DNA from: an uncultured Prevotellaceae bacterium
GTDB lineage: Bacteria > Bacteroidota > Bacteroidia > Bacteroidales > Bacteroidaceae
Reading direction: 5' to 3'
DNA length: 64,000 bases
NCBI GenBank assembly: GCA_947167455.1
Contig: CAMVIB010000002.1
Span: 36,932 to 100,931 of the forward strand
Positions 1 to 9,978 of this stretch are shown here, one piece after another. The number at the start of each line of letters is the position of its first letter. Position 1 is the first letter of the stretch. The notes below the pieces were generated by a model. That model ran no database searches. It worked only from the letters and a program-made list of their open reading frames with translations, and was not told the origin of the DNA. Position numbers and translations under genes: made by a program.

Positions 1-573
1 GATGGCGAGTGCACCATCAACAGCAGCTCTTACGGCACAGGCACCAAGAAGCCGGCCATCTACGCCGGTGCCGATGTCAACATCGTAGCCAACACCACGA
101 CCTCCACGCTGACGCTCGACGGCGGCAACTTCTCGCCCGCCGTGCTCGGCAAGGGTGTGGCCAAGGTGAGCTTCGGCAACCACATCACCGCCATTGCCAA
201 GGGTATGCGCGGCATCTACAGCGAAGACAAGCAGCTGACCCTCGAGGTCAACAACGCCACCCTCATGGCCACCGGCACGCAGCATAGCATCTCCGGCCTG
301 AAGGCTCTCGTCATGACGGGCTGCGGCATCACCGCCCCCAGCGGCGCCGCCTACAACGCCGCCACGGGTGCCGTTGAGCTCAACGGCTCTGCCATCGTGG
401 GCCAGACGGTGACCATCGACCCGAGCGGCGACGGCATCGACGGCATCAGTGCCGACGACGCAGGCGTTGCTGCCATCTACAGCATCGACGGCAAGCGCCT
501 CGGCCATACTCAGGCCGGCGTGAACGTCATCCGCAAGGCCGACGGCAGCGTCAAGAAGGTGCTCCGCAAGTAA
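1..573 (+). CDS. C-terminal fragment of a surface/secreted protein, 5' truncated by the window edge
   Basis: Frame 1 is open from the window start to the stop at 573. It ends in IYSIDGKRLGHTQAGVNVIRKADGSVKKVLRK, typical of Prevotella-type C-terminal domains. Confidence 0.7.
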   Translation, partial: DGECTINSSSYGTGTKKPAIYAGADVNIVANTTTSTLTLDGGNFSPAVLGKGVAKVSFGNHITAIAKGMRGIYSEDKQLTLEVNNATLMATGTQHSISGLKALVMTGCGITAPSGAAYNAATGAVELNGSAIVGQTVTIDPSGDGIDGISADDAGVAAIYSIDGKRLGHTQAGVNVIRKADGSVKKVLRK

Positions 574-629
574 GACATCGCAAGCACAGTGAGGCCGTGC
601 CTCACGCATGGCCCCGCTTTCATATCATG

Positions 630-667
630 GGTTTCCCGTCGCATCATGCGGCGGGAAACCTTTTTTT
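630..667 (+). terminator. Rho-independent terminator
   Basis: GGTTTCCCGTCGC-ATCAT-GCGGCGGGAAACC hairpin followed by T7. Confidence 0.85.
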
Positions 668-722
668 GCACCACTCTTGCATCTTTTCACACTTTATTTT
701 CGTCAGTACGGTAAAATTGCAG

Positions 723-730
723 TACCTTTG
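723..730 (+). promoter_or_regulatory. Bacteroidetes -7 box TACCTTTG upstream of the ABC exporter operon
   Basis: TAnnTTTG consensus 8 nt before the ATG at 739. Confidence 0.5.
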
Positions 731-738
731 CAGCCACT

Positions 739-1401
739 ATGATACATTTGGAAGGCATCCACAAGACCTATCAGGGCGCGCAACCGCTGCATGTGCTCAA
801 GGGCATCGACCTCGACATCGCCGAGGGCGAGCTGTGCAGCATCATGGGCGCCAGCGGTTCGGGTAAGAGCACACTACTTAACATCCTGGGCATCCTCGAC
901 GACTACGACGAGGGTGAGTACCGCCTTGCCGGCACGCTCATCAAGAATTTGTCTGAGACGCGTGCTGCCGACTATCGCAACCGCATGATAGGCTTCATCT
1001 TCCAGTCGTTCAATCTCATAGGCTTCAAGACTGCCGTCGAGAATGTCGAGTTGCCGCTCTACTACCAAGGTGTGGGTCGTCGCCGCCGGCATGAGCTGGC
1101 GATGGATGAGCTTGCACGTATGGGTCTCACCGACTGGGCTTCGCATTATCCCAACGAGATGTCCGGCGGTCAGCGCCAGCGTGTGGCCATAGCCCGCGCA
1201 TTGGTAACGCGCCCGAAGATCATCCTCGCCGACGAGCCTACGGGAGCGCTGGACTCACGCACGGGGGTGGAGGTGATGGAACTCCTGAAGCGTCTGAACC
1301 GTGAGGACGGCATCACGATGGTCATCGTGACTCACGACCCGCATGTTGCCGAACAGACGGCACGCACCATACGCATCAAGGATGGTGTCATCGGAAATTG
1401 A
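739..1401 (+). CDS. ABC transporter ATP-binding protein, MacB/LolD type
   Basis: Walker [10 protein letters not shown], signature [15 protein letters not shown], Walker [13 protein letters not shown]. Confidence 0.95.
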   Translation: MIHLEGIHKTYQGAQPLHVLKGIDLDIAEGELCSIMGASGSGKSTLLNILGILDDYDEGEYRLAGTLIKNLSETRAADYRNRMIGFIFQSFNLIGFKTAVENVELPLYYQGVGRRRRHELAMDELARMGLTDWASHYPNEMSGGQRQRVAIARALVTRPKIILADEPTGALDSRTGVEVMELLKRLNREDGITMVIVTHDPHVAEQTARTIRIKDGVIGN

Positions 1402-1406
1402 GCATC

Positions 1407-2666
1407 ATGATAGAGCTGATTCACGAGATAGCACAGACGATGACGCGCAACAGGTTGCGCACGTCGCTCACGGGCTTTGCCGTGGCATGGGGTATCTTCA
1501 TGCTCATCGTCCTGCTGGGTGCCGGCAATGGTCTCATCAATGCTCAGCTGGCAAATAGCGACGACTATGTCGATAACTCCATGGCGGTCTTCGGCGGCCA
1601 GACTTCCAAGGCTTACGAGGGTCTGAAGGAGGGTCGCAGCGTGAGGCTCGACGAGAGCGACCTCCGTATCACCGATGCGCGTTTCGCGGCTAACGTCGAT
1701 AAGGCGGGAGCCATCATCAACGTGGCCAGCATCACCATCAGCCTGGCTGACAACTACGTCAGCAGCACTCTGCGTGGCGTCTATCCCATGGATGCCGAGA
1801 TAAACCGGCGCAAGCTTGCTGCCGGACGCTACATCAACGATATCGACATGCGCCAGCAGCGTAAGGTGATAGTGCTCAGCGAGAATCAGGCCCGTGAGCT
1901 GTTGCCTGGCCGTCCCCTGGAACTCGTGGGGCGCACGGTGAAGGTGGGCACGATGGCCTTCAACGTCGTGGGCATCATAGAGCAGGACCAGAGCAACCGC
2001 AGCAACACTGCCATGACGCCCTTCAGCACCCTGCGCACCATCTACAACCGTGGCAACAACCTCGACCGTCTGGAGTTCGTGTTCCACGGCCTGGAGACGG
2101 AGGCCGACAACGATGCCTTCGAGAAGCAGTACCGTGCCACCATCAACCAGAACCACCGTGCGGCCCCCGACGACGACGAGGCCATCTGGCTATGGAACCG
2201 CTTCACGCAGGCCATGCAGATGCAGAAGGGCGTTGCCATCCTGCGCACGGCCTTGTGGGTGATAGGTCTGTTCACTCTGCTGAGCGGCGTCGTAGGCGTG
2301 TCAAACATCATGCTCATCTCCGTGCGCGAGCGCACCCGCGAGTTCGGCATCCGCAAGGCCATCGGCGCACGCCCGTTGAGCATACTGCGCATCATCATCG
2401 TGGAGAGCGTCATCGTGACGGCTTTCTTCGGCTACATAGGCATGGTGCTTGGCATCCTTGCCTGTCGATATATGGATATCACCGTGGGCTCCAAGCCCAT
2501 CGACACGGGCCTTTTCAAGGCCACGATGTTCGTAAACCCCAGTGTGGGGCTCGCCACGGCCTTCGGTGTCACCCTCGTGCTCATCATCGCCGGCACGCTG
2601 GCGGGCCTCGTGCCGGCCATGAAGGCTGCCCGCGTGCGCCCGGTGGAGGCGCTCAATGCCGTGTGA
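1407..2666 (+). CDS. ABC transporter permease, MacB/FtsX-like
   Basis: MacB periplasmic core plus FtsX C-terminal motif (GVSNIMLISVRERTREFGIRKAIGARP). The ORF track starts at a TTG at 1398; the ATG at 1407 is more likely. Confidence 0.92.
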   Translation: MIELIHEIAQTMTRNRLRTSLTGFAVAWGIFMLIVLLGAGNGLINAQLANSDDYVDNSMAVFGGQTSKAYEGLKEGRSVRLDESDLRITDARFAANVDKAGAIINVASITISLADNYVSSTLRGVYPMDAEINRRKLAAGRYINDIDMRQQRKVIVLSENQARELLPGRPLELVGRTVKVGTMAFNVVGIIEQDQSNRSNTAMTPFSTLRTIYNRGNNLDRLEFVFHGLETEADNDAFEKQYRATINQNHRAAPDDDEAIWLWNRFTQAMQMQKGVAILRTALWVIGLFTLLSGVVGVSNIMLISVRERTREFGIRKAIGARPLSILRIIIVESVIVTAFFGYIGMVLGILACRYMDITVGSKPIDTGLFKATMFVNPSVGLATAFGVTLVLIIAGTLAGLVPAMKAARVRPVEALNAV

Positions 2667-2685
2667 GTGAGGCAGCTTATAGAAA

Positions 2686-3927
2686 ATGATAGATTTCGAC
2701 ACATATCACGAGCTACTGCAGACCCTGCTCCGCAACAAGACACGCTCCCTGCTCACAGGCTTCGGCGTGTTCTGGGGTGTGTTCATGCTTGTGGGCCTGA
2801 TGGGTGGCGGCAAGGGCATGAAGCAGTTGCTCAACAACAACTTCGAGGGCTTTGCCACCAATGCCGCGCTGATATGGGCACAGCCCACCACGAAGCCCTT
2901 CCATGGCTTCCGCAAGGGCCGCACATGGAATATGACGACATCCGACGTGGAGCGTCTCAGGGCCCAGGTGCCCGAGCTCGATGTCGTGTCGCCCATGGTG
3001 AGCAACGGCGGCACCCGCGCCGTCGTGGGCAAGCGCACATTCGCTTGCTCGGTGAAAGGCGTGCTGCCCGAATATGCCCGCGTGGATGCCCCCAAGATGC
3101 GCTACGGCCGCTATATCAACGAGATGGACATCGCCAAGAGCCGCAAGGTGTGTGTCATCGGCGAGAGGGTATATCGCACGCTCTTCCCCGGCGGCGGCGA
3201 CCCCTGCGGCGCTACCGTGCGCCTCGACTCAACCTACTACAGCATCGTTGGCGTGGATTTCAGCAAGGGCAACATGAACTTCAACGGTTCTGCCGACGAA
3301 TCAGTGACCCTTCCCCTGACGCTGATGCAGCGCATATATAATCTTGGCGATGCCGTCCACATGGTGGCCGTGACAGGGCGTCGCGGCGTGACCATCAGCG
3401 AGATTACGCCACACATCCGCTCGGTGATAGCCCGCGCACATGATGTTGACCCGGAGGACGAGCAGAGCGTGATGGTGTTCAACACCGAAGTGTTGTTCGG
3501 CGTGCTCGACAGCCTCTTCGACGGTGTGGATTTCCTCATCTGGCTCGTGGGCATAGGCACTCTGCTGGCCGGAGCCATCGGCGTGTCGAATATCATGATG
3601 GTCACCGTTCGCGAGCGCACGTCAGAGATTGGCATTCGTCGTGCCATAGGTGCCACACCGCGTGTCATCCTGGGGCAGATCGTGGCAGAGAGCATCCTCC
3701 TCACCACCGTTGCCGGCATGGGCGGCATCCTCCTCGCCGTGCTCACACTGCAAGGCATGGAGCTTGCCAACACCGAGGACGGCATCCTCGCGGCTCATTT
3801 CCAGGTGACATTCTGGCAGGCTGTGGGAGCTGTCTCGCTGCTCGCGCTCCTCGGCGTGGCGGCAGGCCTCATGCCTGCCCTGCGTGCCATGCGCATCAAG
3901 CCCGTAGATGCCATGCGTGAGGAGTGA
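2686..3927 (+). CDS. ABC transporter permease, MacB/FtsX-like (second paralog)
   Basis: GVSNIMMVTVRERTSEIGIRRAIGATPRVIL motif; co-directional with the previous permease. Confidence 0.92.
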   Translation: MIDFDTYHELLQTLLRNKTRSLLTGFGVFWGVFMLVGLMGGGKGMKQLLNNNFEGFATNAALIWAQPTTKPFHGFRKGRTWNMTTSDVERLRAQVPELDVVSPMVSNGGTRAVVGKRTFACSVKGVLPEYARVDAPKMRYGRYINEMDIAKSRKVCVIGERVYRTLFPGGGDPCGATVRLDSTYYSIVGVDFSKGNMNFNGSADESVTLPLTLMQRIYNLGDAVHMVAVTGRRGVTISEITPHIRSVIARAHDVDPEDEQSVMVFNTEVLFGVLDSLFDGVDFLIWLVGIGTLLAGAIGVSNIMMVTVRERTSEIGIRRAIGATPRVILGQIVAESILLTTVAGMGGILLAVLTLQGMELANTEDGILAAHFQVTFWQAVGAVSLLALLGVAAGLMPALRAMRIKPVDAMREE

Positions 3928-3978
3928 CGGGCCGTTTCCTGTAAGCAAATTATTCAACAATTGCATAAACGTTACGTG

Positions 3979-5112
3979 ATGAAGAAAGTCTTTCGTATAT
4001 TTTTGGGCATAGGCATCATCGTCCTGTTTGTCGGAACCTTTGCGTTCCTCTACCTAAACTCGCGTCCCAAGGTCAAGGAGTATGAGACCCTGGAGCCTTC
4101 GCGCCGCGACATCATCCGTTCCACGGTAGTGACGGGCAAGATTGAACCCCGCGACGAGGTTGCCGTGAAGCCGCAGATCAGCGGCATCGTTGCCGAACTG
4201 TTCAAGGAGGCCGGTCAGCATGTCGAGGCCGGCGAGGTGATAGCCAGGGTTAAGGTCATCCCCGACATGCAGCAGCTGAGCTCTGCCGAGTCGCGTGTGC
4301 GCCTCGCCACTATCAACGTGCGTCAGACCACCAAGGACCATGAGCGCCAGAAGACGCTCTTCGACAAGGGTCTCATCAGCGCCAACGAGTATGAGAAAGC
4401 GCGTCAGGCCTACGATCAGGCCCGCGAGGAGCTTGCTGCTGCCCAGGACAACCTGGAGGTTGTGCGCGACGGTGCCTCGCGGAGTAATGCGTCGGCATCG
4501 AACACTCTGGTGCGCTCCACCATCAGCGGCATCATCCTTGACATCCCGGTGAAGGTGGGTAATTCCGTCATTCTCTCCAATACCTTCAACGAGGGTACCA
4601 CCATCGCCACCGTTGCCGACATGGGCAATCTCATCTTCCGCGGCAACATCGACGAGACGGAGGTAGGCCGGCTGCGTCCGGGCATGAACATGAAGATCAC
4701 CATCGGTGCCATGCAGGATGTCAGCTTCGATGCCGCCCTTGAGTATATCAGCCCGAAGGCCACGGAGCAGGGTGGTGCCAACCAGTTTGAGATCAAGGCT
4801 GCTGTGAACATCCCTGCTGCCACCGACACCTCAGATGGCGCCGGCATTCCGATGATCCGCAGTGGCTACAGTGCCAATGCACAGATTGTGCTGGAGGAGG
4901 TTCATGATGTCCTCACCATTCCCGAGGCTGCCGTACATTTCGAGGGCGACAGCACGTTTGTCTATCTCCTCCACGAGGACTCGAACGGCAAGCAGTATGT
5001 TCCGGCCAATATCGTGACGGGTCTCAGTGATGGCATCAACATTGAGATTAAGTCAGGAATAGAACCCACCGCCCGCCTGCGTGGTAATGAGGTCATTGCC
5101 ACCACAGAGTGA
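3979..5112 (+). CDS. Efflux periplasmic adaptor subunit (MacA/HlyD family)
   Basis: N-terminal TM segment, biotinyl-lipoyl-like and barrel-sandwich sequence (VAVKPQISGIVAELFKEAGQHVEAGEVIARV). ATG at 3979 preferred over TTG at 3961. Confidence 0.9.
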   Translation: MKKVFRIFLGIGIIVLFVGTFAFLYLNSRPKVKEYETLEPSRRDIIRSTVVTGKIEPRDEVAVKPQISGIVAELFKEAGQHVEAGEVIARVKVIPDMQQLSSAESRVRLATINVRQTTKDHERQKTLFDKGLISANEYEKARQAYDQAREELAAAQDNLEVVRDGASRSNASASNTLVRSTISGIILDIPVKVGNSVILSNTFNEGTTIATVADMGNLIFRGNIDETEVGRLRPGMNMKITIGAMQDVSFDAALEYISPKATEQGGANQFEIKAAVNIPAATDTSDGAGIPMIRSGYSANAQIVLEEVHDVLTIPEAAVHFEGDSTFVYLLHEDSNGKQYVPANIVTGLSDGINIEIKSGIEPTARLRGNEVIATTE

Positions 5113-5116
5113 ACTC

Positions 5117-5204
5117 ATCTCCACGGCGTGACGTCGGTATCTCCACGGCGTGACGTTGGCATCTCCACGGCGTGACGTTGGCATCTCCACGGCGTGACGT
5201 CGGC
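5117..5204. repeat. Four tandem 22-bp units ATCTCCACGGCGTGACGTYGGY
   Basis: Units at 5117, 5139, 5161 and 5183, nearly identical. Confidence 0.95.
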
Positions 5205-5268
5205 ATCTTCTTGGTATTTTCACGACTCCCCTCGGCGTTACTTTGGCAGCCTCTCGTCGTTGCCTTTG

Positions 5269-5354
5269 AAGCCCCTAGGGGAGTTAGCAAACTCGCCTAG
5301 GGGAGTTATGTAACTCGCCTAGGCGAGTTTGCTAACTCCCCTAGGGGCTTTTTT
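5269..5354 (+). repeat. 82-bp near-perfect palindrome built from CCTAGG cores at 22-bp pitch, ending in T6 (terminator-like)
   Basis: 33-bp perfect arms 5269-5301 and 5318-5350. Inner GGAGTTA-TG-TAACTCG continues the stem. Cores at 5274, 5296, 5318, 5340; T-run 5349-5354. Confidence 0.93.
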
Positions 5355-5471
5355 CTCATCGTCTTTGCTGTTTCGGCATATCGTAGGTGCGCCTTATGGC
5401 GTACCTACGGTTGCTGAGCGGAGACAGCGTTGCGGTCTTGGCGGCAGAATGGTTGCAGAGAAGCATATACA

Positions 5472-5503
5472 AAATAAGGTACGCGCACGCGCGTACCTTA
5501 TTT
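5472..5503. terminator. Bidirectional hairpin terminator between convergent genes
   Basis: AAATAAGGTACGCGC-AC-GCGCGTACCTTATTT, 15-bp perfect arms, A/T-rich flanks on both sides. Confidence 0.75.
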
Positions 5504-5563
5504 AATTTTTATATGTGTGTGAGGTTAGCTCACGGGCTGGTGTAGTGAGCACCTGTCTTTCTC

Positions 5564-7732
5564 TTAGAAGAAGAGGTAGCGTTTGTCCTCAATGCCGGCC
5601 TTGAACTGCAGCGTCTGCATAAATCGTGATGCAGCGTTGATGGCGTGATGAATGATGGTCTGCTTCTGCTGGTCTTTGGCAGCATCGTCAAACTTAGCCT
5701 CTGTCAGTCCCTCGTCGATGACCTGGAAGGCATAGACTCCAGACTCTCCGCGTATGCCCTTGACGAAGCTTCCCTTTCCTACAGCCGATACGGCACCGCT
5801 GAGTGCGGGCTCGTTGGCACCGATGCTTGCTATGAACACTGGTGAGCTGAAGCTGATGCGACGCAGCGTGTCAGCCTGTGCGCCAGCGATGGCGAGAGCC
5901 GACTTGATGTCGTTGCATTTCTCCATCTTCTCGATGATACGAGCTGACTTCTTGTCGGTCATGACCTTACCCTTGACATAGTCGTTGACGCCCTGTGTGG
6001 AGAGTGGGGTATAGTGGCTGTCGTTGCGACCCACGAGGCATGCCACGATGAGGTGGTCGTTGTTGCCCACGGTGTAGATGTCAGAGATTTCGTTGGCCTT
6101 GGTGTCTTCGTTGAAAATCCAGCGGAAGAGCTCGCGTGTCGATGTGAGGTTTGCCACGCGATGGTCGATAGCAGTGAGCGTCTGTGCCTGCACGTTGTAG
6201 CCAGCCTGTACGGCATTGGCCTCGAGATCCTCGAGCTTCTGGTTGGACGCCACGAACTGCGAGAAGTCGTTGTATGTCTTGTTGAAGGTTTCGTTGGAGA
6301 AGTCGATGGGTCGTTTCACTACTGCGACGTCATATTTGTCAACGAAGGCGCGGCGGTCGAGAACACGGTTGATGACGATGTTCTTGTTGGGGAGCACGAC
6401 TTTCTGTGTCGTTCCTGCCTGCTGAGCGTTGATGGCGCGTATGAGTTCGCGGCTGTTCTCCTCGATGTTGCCACGCTCATACTGCGCTGAGGTCAGCCAC
6501 ATCTCGTCGCCGCTCTGGTTGTACTTGCGTGCGATGGTGTCGAAGGGCGCACCGGCATTGAGGGCATTGATGATGCTGTCGGCCGTGCGCTGAGCTGCAG
6601 CGGCGTCTGCCATGCCGTCGATTACGATTTGGCGGAGCTGTATGCTGTCGGGCAGGCTGTACTTGGCATTGACGCGTATGATGTTGAGGGTGTTGTCGGC
6701 GGCGTTGGCGTAGGGTCCTACCTGTGTGCCTGGAGCCACGGAGTCGATGCGGTTGTTGATGTCGTAGGGGAGGTATTCGCCTCTGACGGGTATGGGCTGA
6801 TAGGTAACAGTGCTGCCGTTCTTGCGCACGATGCTGGCGTAGTCGGCTCCCTCGGCGGCGAGTTGCTCGGCCACCTCGGCCATCTCGGCATCGAGCTGTG
6901 CGCGGTCGGCCTCGCTGGCTTTCACGGCGACGTCGATGTACTTGATGTCGCGTGTGGGCTGCAGAGTCTCGAAGAGGGCCTTCTCCTCGTCATACTTGGC
7001 TTTGAGGTCGGCGTCGCTGATCTCCACGTCGGCATCGCTGATGGTGGAGTAAGGCACAGAAGCCACGAGTATTGTCTTCTCGCGGTTGGCATCGTCGAAG
7101 CCCATCTGCACAGCCACGGGGTTGGCGATGAACGAGTTGTTGAGCAGGGCATTGAACTTGTTGCCGAGGGCCTCAATGCGAATATTCTTCTCGATGAACT
7201 GCCACAGCTGATAGAGCTTGTCGTAGTACTCCAATGCTCCGGCGGGCTGTCCGGCCTGTTCCTTGGCGGCCTTGTAGTCGGTGAGGAATTTATTGAGCTG
7301 AGCGACATCGAAGGCACCTGTCTGCTCGTTGCGGAACGGTGTCTGTGAGAGCAGCTGGCTGCGTCCGTTCTTGATGATGTCCTGCACCTCGGCATCGGTG
7401 ACGGTGAGTCCGAGCTCTTCGGCCTGATGTGCGATGATGGCGTTCGAGACGTTTGTGTTCCACACCTGGTCGCGCAGCTGCTGCATCTGTTCTTCGGTGA
7501 GGTTGTCGAGGCCGTAGAGTATCTTTGTCACGTTGGCCTGCTCGTCAACGAGTTTGTTGAAGTCCTGCACGTTGATGGTGTTCCCGTAGATTTCACCGAT
7601 ACGTTGATGACTCTCTGCCTTCGATGATGAGAGGGAGCGCACGGCTTCCTCGGCGATGAAGGCGAACAGTGCGAGACCCACCACGAGGATGAGCAGTGCA
7701 CCTTTGCTTCTGATTTTCTGTAATGTTGCCAT
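5564..7732 (-). CDS. Peptidylprolyl isomerase, SurA/PpiD-type periplasmic chaperone
   Basis: 722 aa, N-terminal TM (GALLILVVGLALFAFIAEEAVRSL), SurA_N-like region and parvulin-like domains. Confidence 0.88.
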   Translation of the reverse strand: MATLQKIRSKGALLILVVGLALFAFIAEEAVRSLSSSKAESHQRIGEIYGNTINVQDFNKLVDEQANVTKILYGLDNLTEEQMQQLRDQVWNTNVSNAIIAHQAEELGLTVTDAEVQDIIKNGRSQLLSQTPFRNEQTGAFDVAQLNKFLTDYKAAKEQAGQPAGALEYYDKLYQLWQFIEKNIRIEALGNKFNALLNNSFIANPVAVQMGFDDANREKTILVASVPYSTISDADVEISDADLKAKYDEEKALFETLQPTRDIKYIDVAVKASEADRAQLDAEMAEVAEQLAAEGADYASIVRKNGSTVTYQPIPVRGEYLPYDINNRIDSVAPGTQVGPYANAADNTLNIIRVNAKYSLPDSIQLRQIVIDGMADAAAAQRTADSIINALNAGAPFDTIARKYNQSGDEMWLTSAQYERGNIEENSRELIRAINAQQAGTTQKVVLPNKNIVINRVLDRRAFVDKYDVAVVKRPIDFSNETFNKTYNDFSQFVASNQKLEDLEANAVQAGYNVQAQTLTAIDHRVANLTSTRELFRWIFNEDTKANEISDIYTVGNNDHLIVACLVGRNDSHYTPLSTQGVNDYVKGKVMTDKKSARIIEKMEKCNDIKSALAIAGAQADTLRRISFSSPVFIASIGANEPALSGAVSAVGKGSFVKGIRGESGVYAFQVIDEGLTEAKFDDAAKDQQKQTIIHHAINAASRFMQTLQFKAGIEDKRYLFF

Positions 7733-7800
7733 TTGTTGTATTTTGATTGTTTAATGATTCCGATATCGTGGCTTGATGGGCATGGCACTCAAAAAGCGCA

Positions 7801-7808
7801 CAAAGGTA
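7801..7808 (-). promoter_or_regulatory. -7 box TACCTTTG for the PpiD-like gene
   Basis: CAAAGGTA on + strand, about 70 bp upstream of the start. Confidence 0.5.
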
Positions 7809-7927
7809 CAAAGAATTTGCGCAACTGCCACGTGTTTTGTCATAAAAATGCTGTTTTTGGTGTAAACTTATTGTCGAAGACGTGTTTTCTTGATGCAAAA
7901 CATGTCATTGTGAGTGTGAAATGATGG

Positions 7928-9202
7928 TCACTGCTCGTGGATGCGCAGGCTCACGAGCTCAATCTTCGTGCTTGTCGTCTTGAGAATCTTGAACTCGAAT
8001 CTTCCGAAGCTCACCAGCTCGTTGAGCTTTGGGAAGCGCTGCAGCTCGTGCAGCAGCAGTCCGCCCACGGTGACGTAGTCGTCGCTCTCGGGGAGGTCGA
8101 GTTCGAGCAGCTCGTTGGCTTTCTCTATCTCGAGGCGTGCCGAGAGTTCGTACTCTCCGCTTGGCAGGCGTCGTGCCACGTAGGACTGCTGGTCGTGCTC
8201 GTCCTCTATGTCTCCGAAGATTTCCTCCACGAGGTCTTCGAGGGTGCAGATGCCGCTTGTGCCTCCGAACTCGTCCACGACGACGGCGAGCGACTTCTTC
8301 TGCTGCATGAGCAGCTGCATGAGCTTCTGTGCCGGCATTGTCTCTGGCACGATGGGCACCTCACGGATGTGTTGGTTCCAGTCGTCGGTGGGTGCGAGGC
8401 GGAACATCTCCGACGAGTGTATGAATCCCACGACATTGTCTATGTCGCCCTCGAAGACGATAATCTTCGAGCATCCGCTCTCTACGAAGCGTGCGCGCAG
8501 GGCGTCGAGGGGTTCGTCGGTGCCCACTGCCACGACCTCTGTGCGCGGCACTATGCAGTCGCGCACCTTGCACTCGCGGAACTCGAGGGCGTTCTGGAAA
8601 ATCTTCACCTCGTCGGTAATCTCATCGTCGGCAGCAGCGCCGTCGATGGTTGACTGTATGAGGTCGTCGAGATCCACGCGCGAGAACACCTTCTCGGTGT
8701 CGTCGTGCGACACACGCACGCCGCCGATGCGCAGCAGCAGCTTTGCCAGCAGGCTCGTGAACTTGGAGATGGGGTATAGGATGACGTAGAAGACGAAAGC
8801 CAGTGGTGCGAAGAAGGTGAGTGTCCGGTTGGGGTTGAGCTTGAAAAGCGTCTTGGGCATGAACTCTCCCGTGACGAGCACTATGAGTGTTGAGATTACC
8901 GTCTGTGTGAGCAGTGCGAGCCACACGTCTTCGATGCCGAGCGGCTTAATGACGAGTGGGTCGAGGAGGCGTGCTATGAGTATGCCATAGACGACGAGGG
9001 CTATGTTGTTGCCCACGAGTAGTGTTGAAATGAAGTTGTTGGGGTGCTCGAAGAACACTGACGCCAGACGTGTGGCCGGCCCGCTCTGCGCCCGTTCCAT
9101 CTCGAAGCGCAGCTTGTTGGTGGCCACAAAGGCTATCTCCATCCCCGAGAAGAAAGCCGAAAAGGCGAGTGTTATTATAATCTCAATGATGATTGTCGTC
9201 AT
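7928..9202 (-). CDS. Hemolysin/CorC-family protein with CNNM and CBS domains
   Basis: DUF21-like TM region, CBS pair (VVDEFGGTSGICTLEDLVEEIFGDIEDEHD), transporter-associated C-terminus. Confidence 0.93.
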   Translation of the reverse strand: MTTIIIEIIITLAFSAFFSGMEIAFVATNKLRFEMERAQSGPATRLASVFFEHPNNFISTLLVGNNIALVVYGILIARLLDPLVIKPLGIEDVWLALLTQTVISTLIVLVTGEFMPKTLFKLNPNRTLTFFAPLAFVFYVILYPISKFTSLLAKLLLRIGGVRVSHDDTEKVFSRVDLDDLIQSTIDGAAADDEITDEVKIFQNALEFRECKVRDCIVPRTEVVAVGTDEPLDALRARFVESGCSKIIVFEGDIDNVVGFIHSSEMFRLAPTDDWNQHIREVPIVPETMPAQKLMQLLMQQKKSLAVVVDEFGGTSGICTLEDLVEEIFGDIEDEHDQQSYVARRLPSGEYELSARLEIEKANELLELDLPESDDYVTVGGLLLHELQRFPKLNELVSFGRFEFKILKTTSTKIELVSLRIHEQ

Positions 9203-9978
9203 TGTTGTTGGGTGGGTTGTGTGTGTGTGGAGGTCGGTGCGGCATCGCGGTATGTGTCGGCCTGGGAGGGTCGGCGTGTGGGCTGTGCCGATGCAGAGTC
9301 GGCTGTCGCGGCACTGCCGAAGTCGGGCTGTGCCGGTTCGTCGCTGTGTTCCTCCACTGGCGTGAAGCCGTTGGAGTTGTAGATACGGTAGTTGGTCATG
9401 GTCTCGTCGGAGCGGAAGTTATAGCCCTCGAGCATCTGGTCGGAGTCGGGCTTTTTGATGCTCATGAATAGTGTTGACCACATCTGGTGCTCGTCCATGT
9501 CCCAGAAGAGCTCTTCGCTGCGGAAGAGAGTGCCTTCGCGGTTAAGGATCACGACACGTCCGCGGAGCTCCCAGATGCGGTTGTCGTGGCAGTAGGCGGT
9601 GTCGCTCTGCACGTGCCACTCTACGTGGAACGTGGAGTCGAACTTCTCCATGAACAGCCCTTTTAGGAAGCTCCACCGCGGCTTCGGCACCTCGTAGATG
9701 AGCCAGTCCTCGGCAACAATCTTGTAGCTTATGATGCCGGAGTCGGAGATGAGGTTGCTGATGCCGTGTGCGGTCATGAAGGGCAGTGAGTCGCTCTCGT
9801 TGACGGCGGGTGCTATGTGCTCGTGGGTGGAGTCGCAGGCGGCAAGCATAGCCATTGATGCCGTCGCAATAATGTATGCGACGAGGCTCTTGGCCACATA
9901 CGACGTGCAGAGCCGCAAAGCGCTGTCGGGCTTTGCGGCGATGCTACTTCGGGGTCGTGAGGTCGTGTCTGTCGTCAT
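9199..9978 (-). CDS. lptC: LPS export periplasmic protein LptC-like
   Basis: Lipoprotein-like N-terminus (MLAACDSTHEH) and LptC-like core (ISYKIVAEDWLIYEVPKPRWSFLKGLFMEKFD...AYCHDNRIWELRGRVVILNREGTLFRSEELFWD). Overlaps both neighbours by 4 bp. Confidence 0.82.
   Translation of the reverse strand: MTTDTTSRPRSSIAAKPDSALRLCTSYVAKSLVAYIIATASMAMLAACDSTHEHIAPAVNESDSLPFMTAHGISNLISDSGIISYKIVAEDWLIYEVPKPRWSFLKGLFMEKFDSTFHVEWHVQSDTAYCHDNRIWELRGRVVILNREGTLFRSEELFWDMDEHQMWSTLFMSIKKPDSDQMLEGYNFRSDETMTNYRIYNSNGFTPVEEHSDEPAQPDFGSAATADSASAQPTRRPSQADTYRDAAPTSTHTQPTQQQ

Noticed and set aside
5093-5290. 65-aa repeat protein (RRGDANVTPWRCQRHAVEIPTSRRGDE)
   Set aside because: Translation of the 22-bp noncoding tandem repeat. 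22 is not a multiple of 3, so the peptide cycles through frames.
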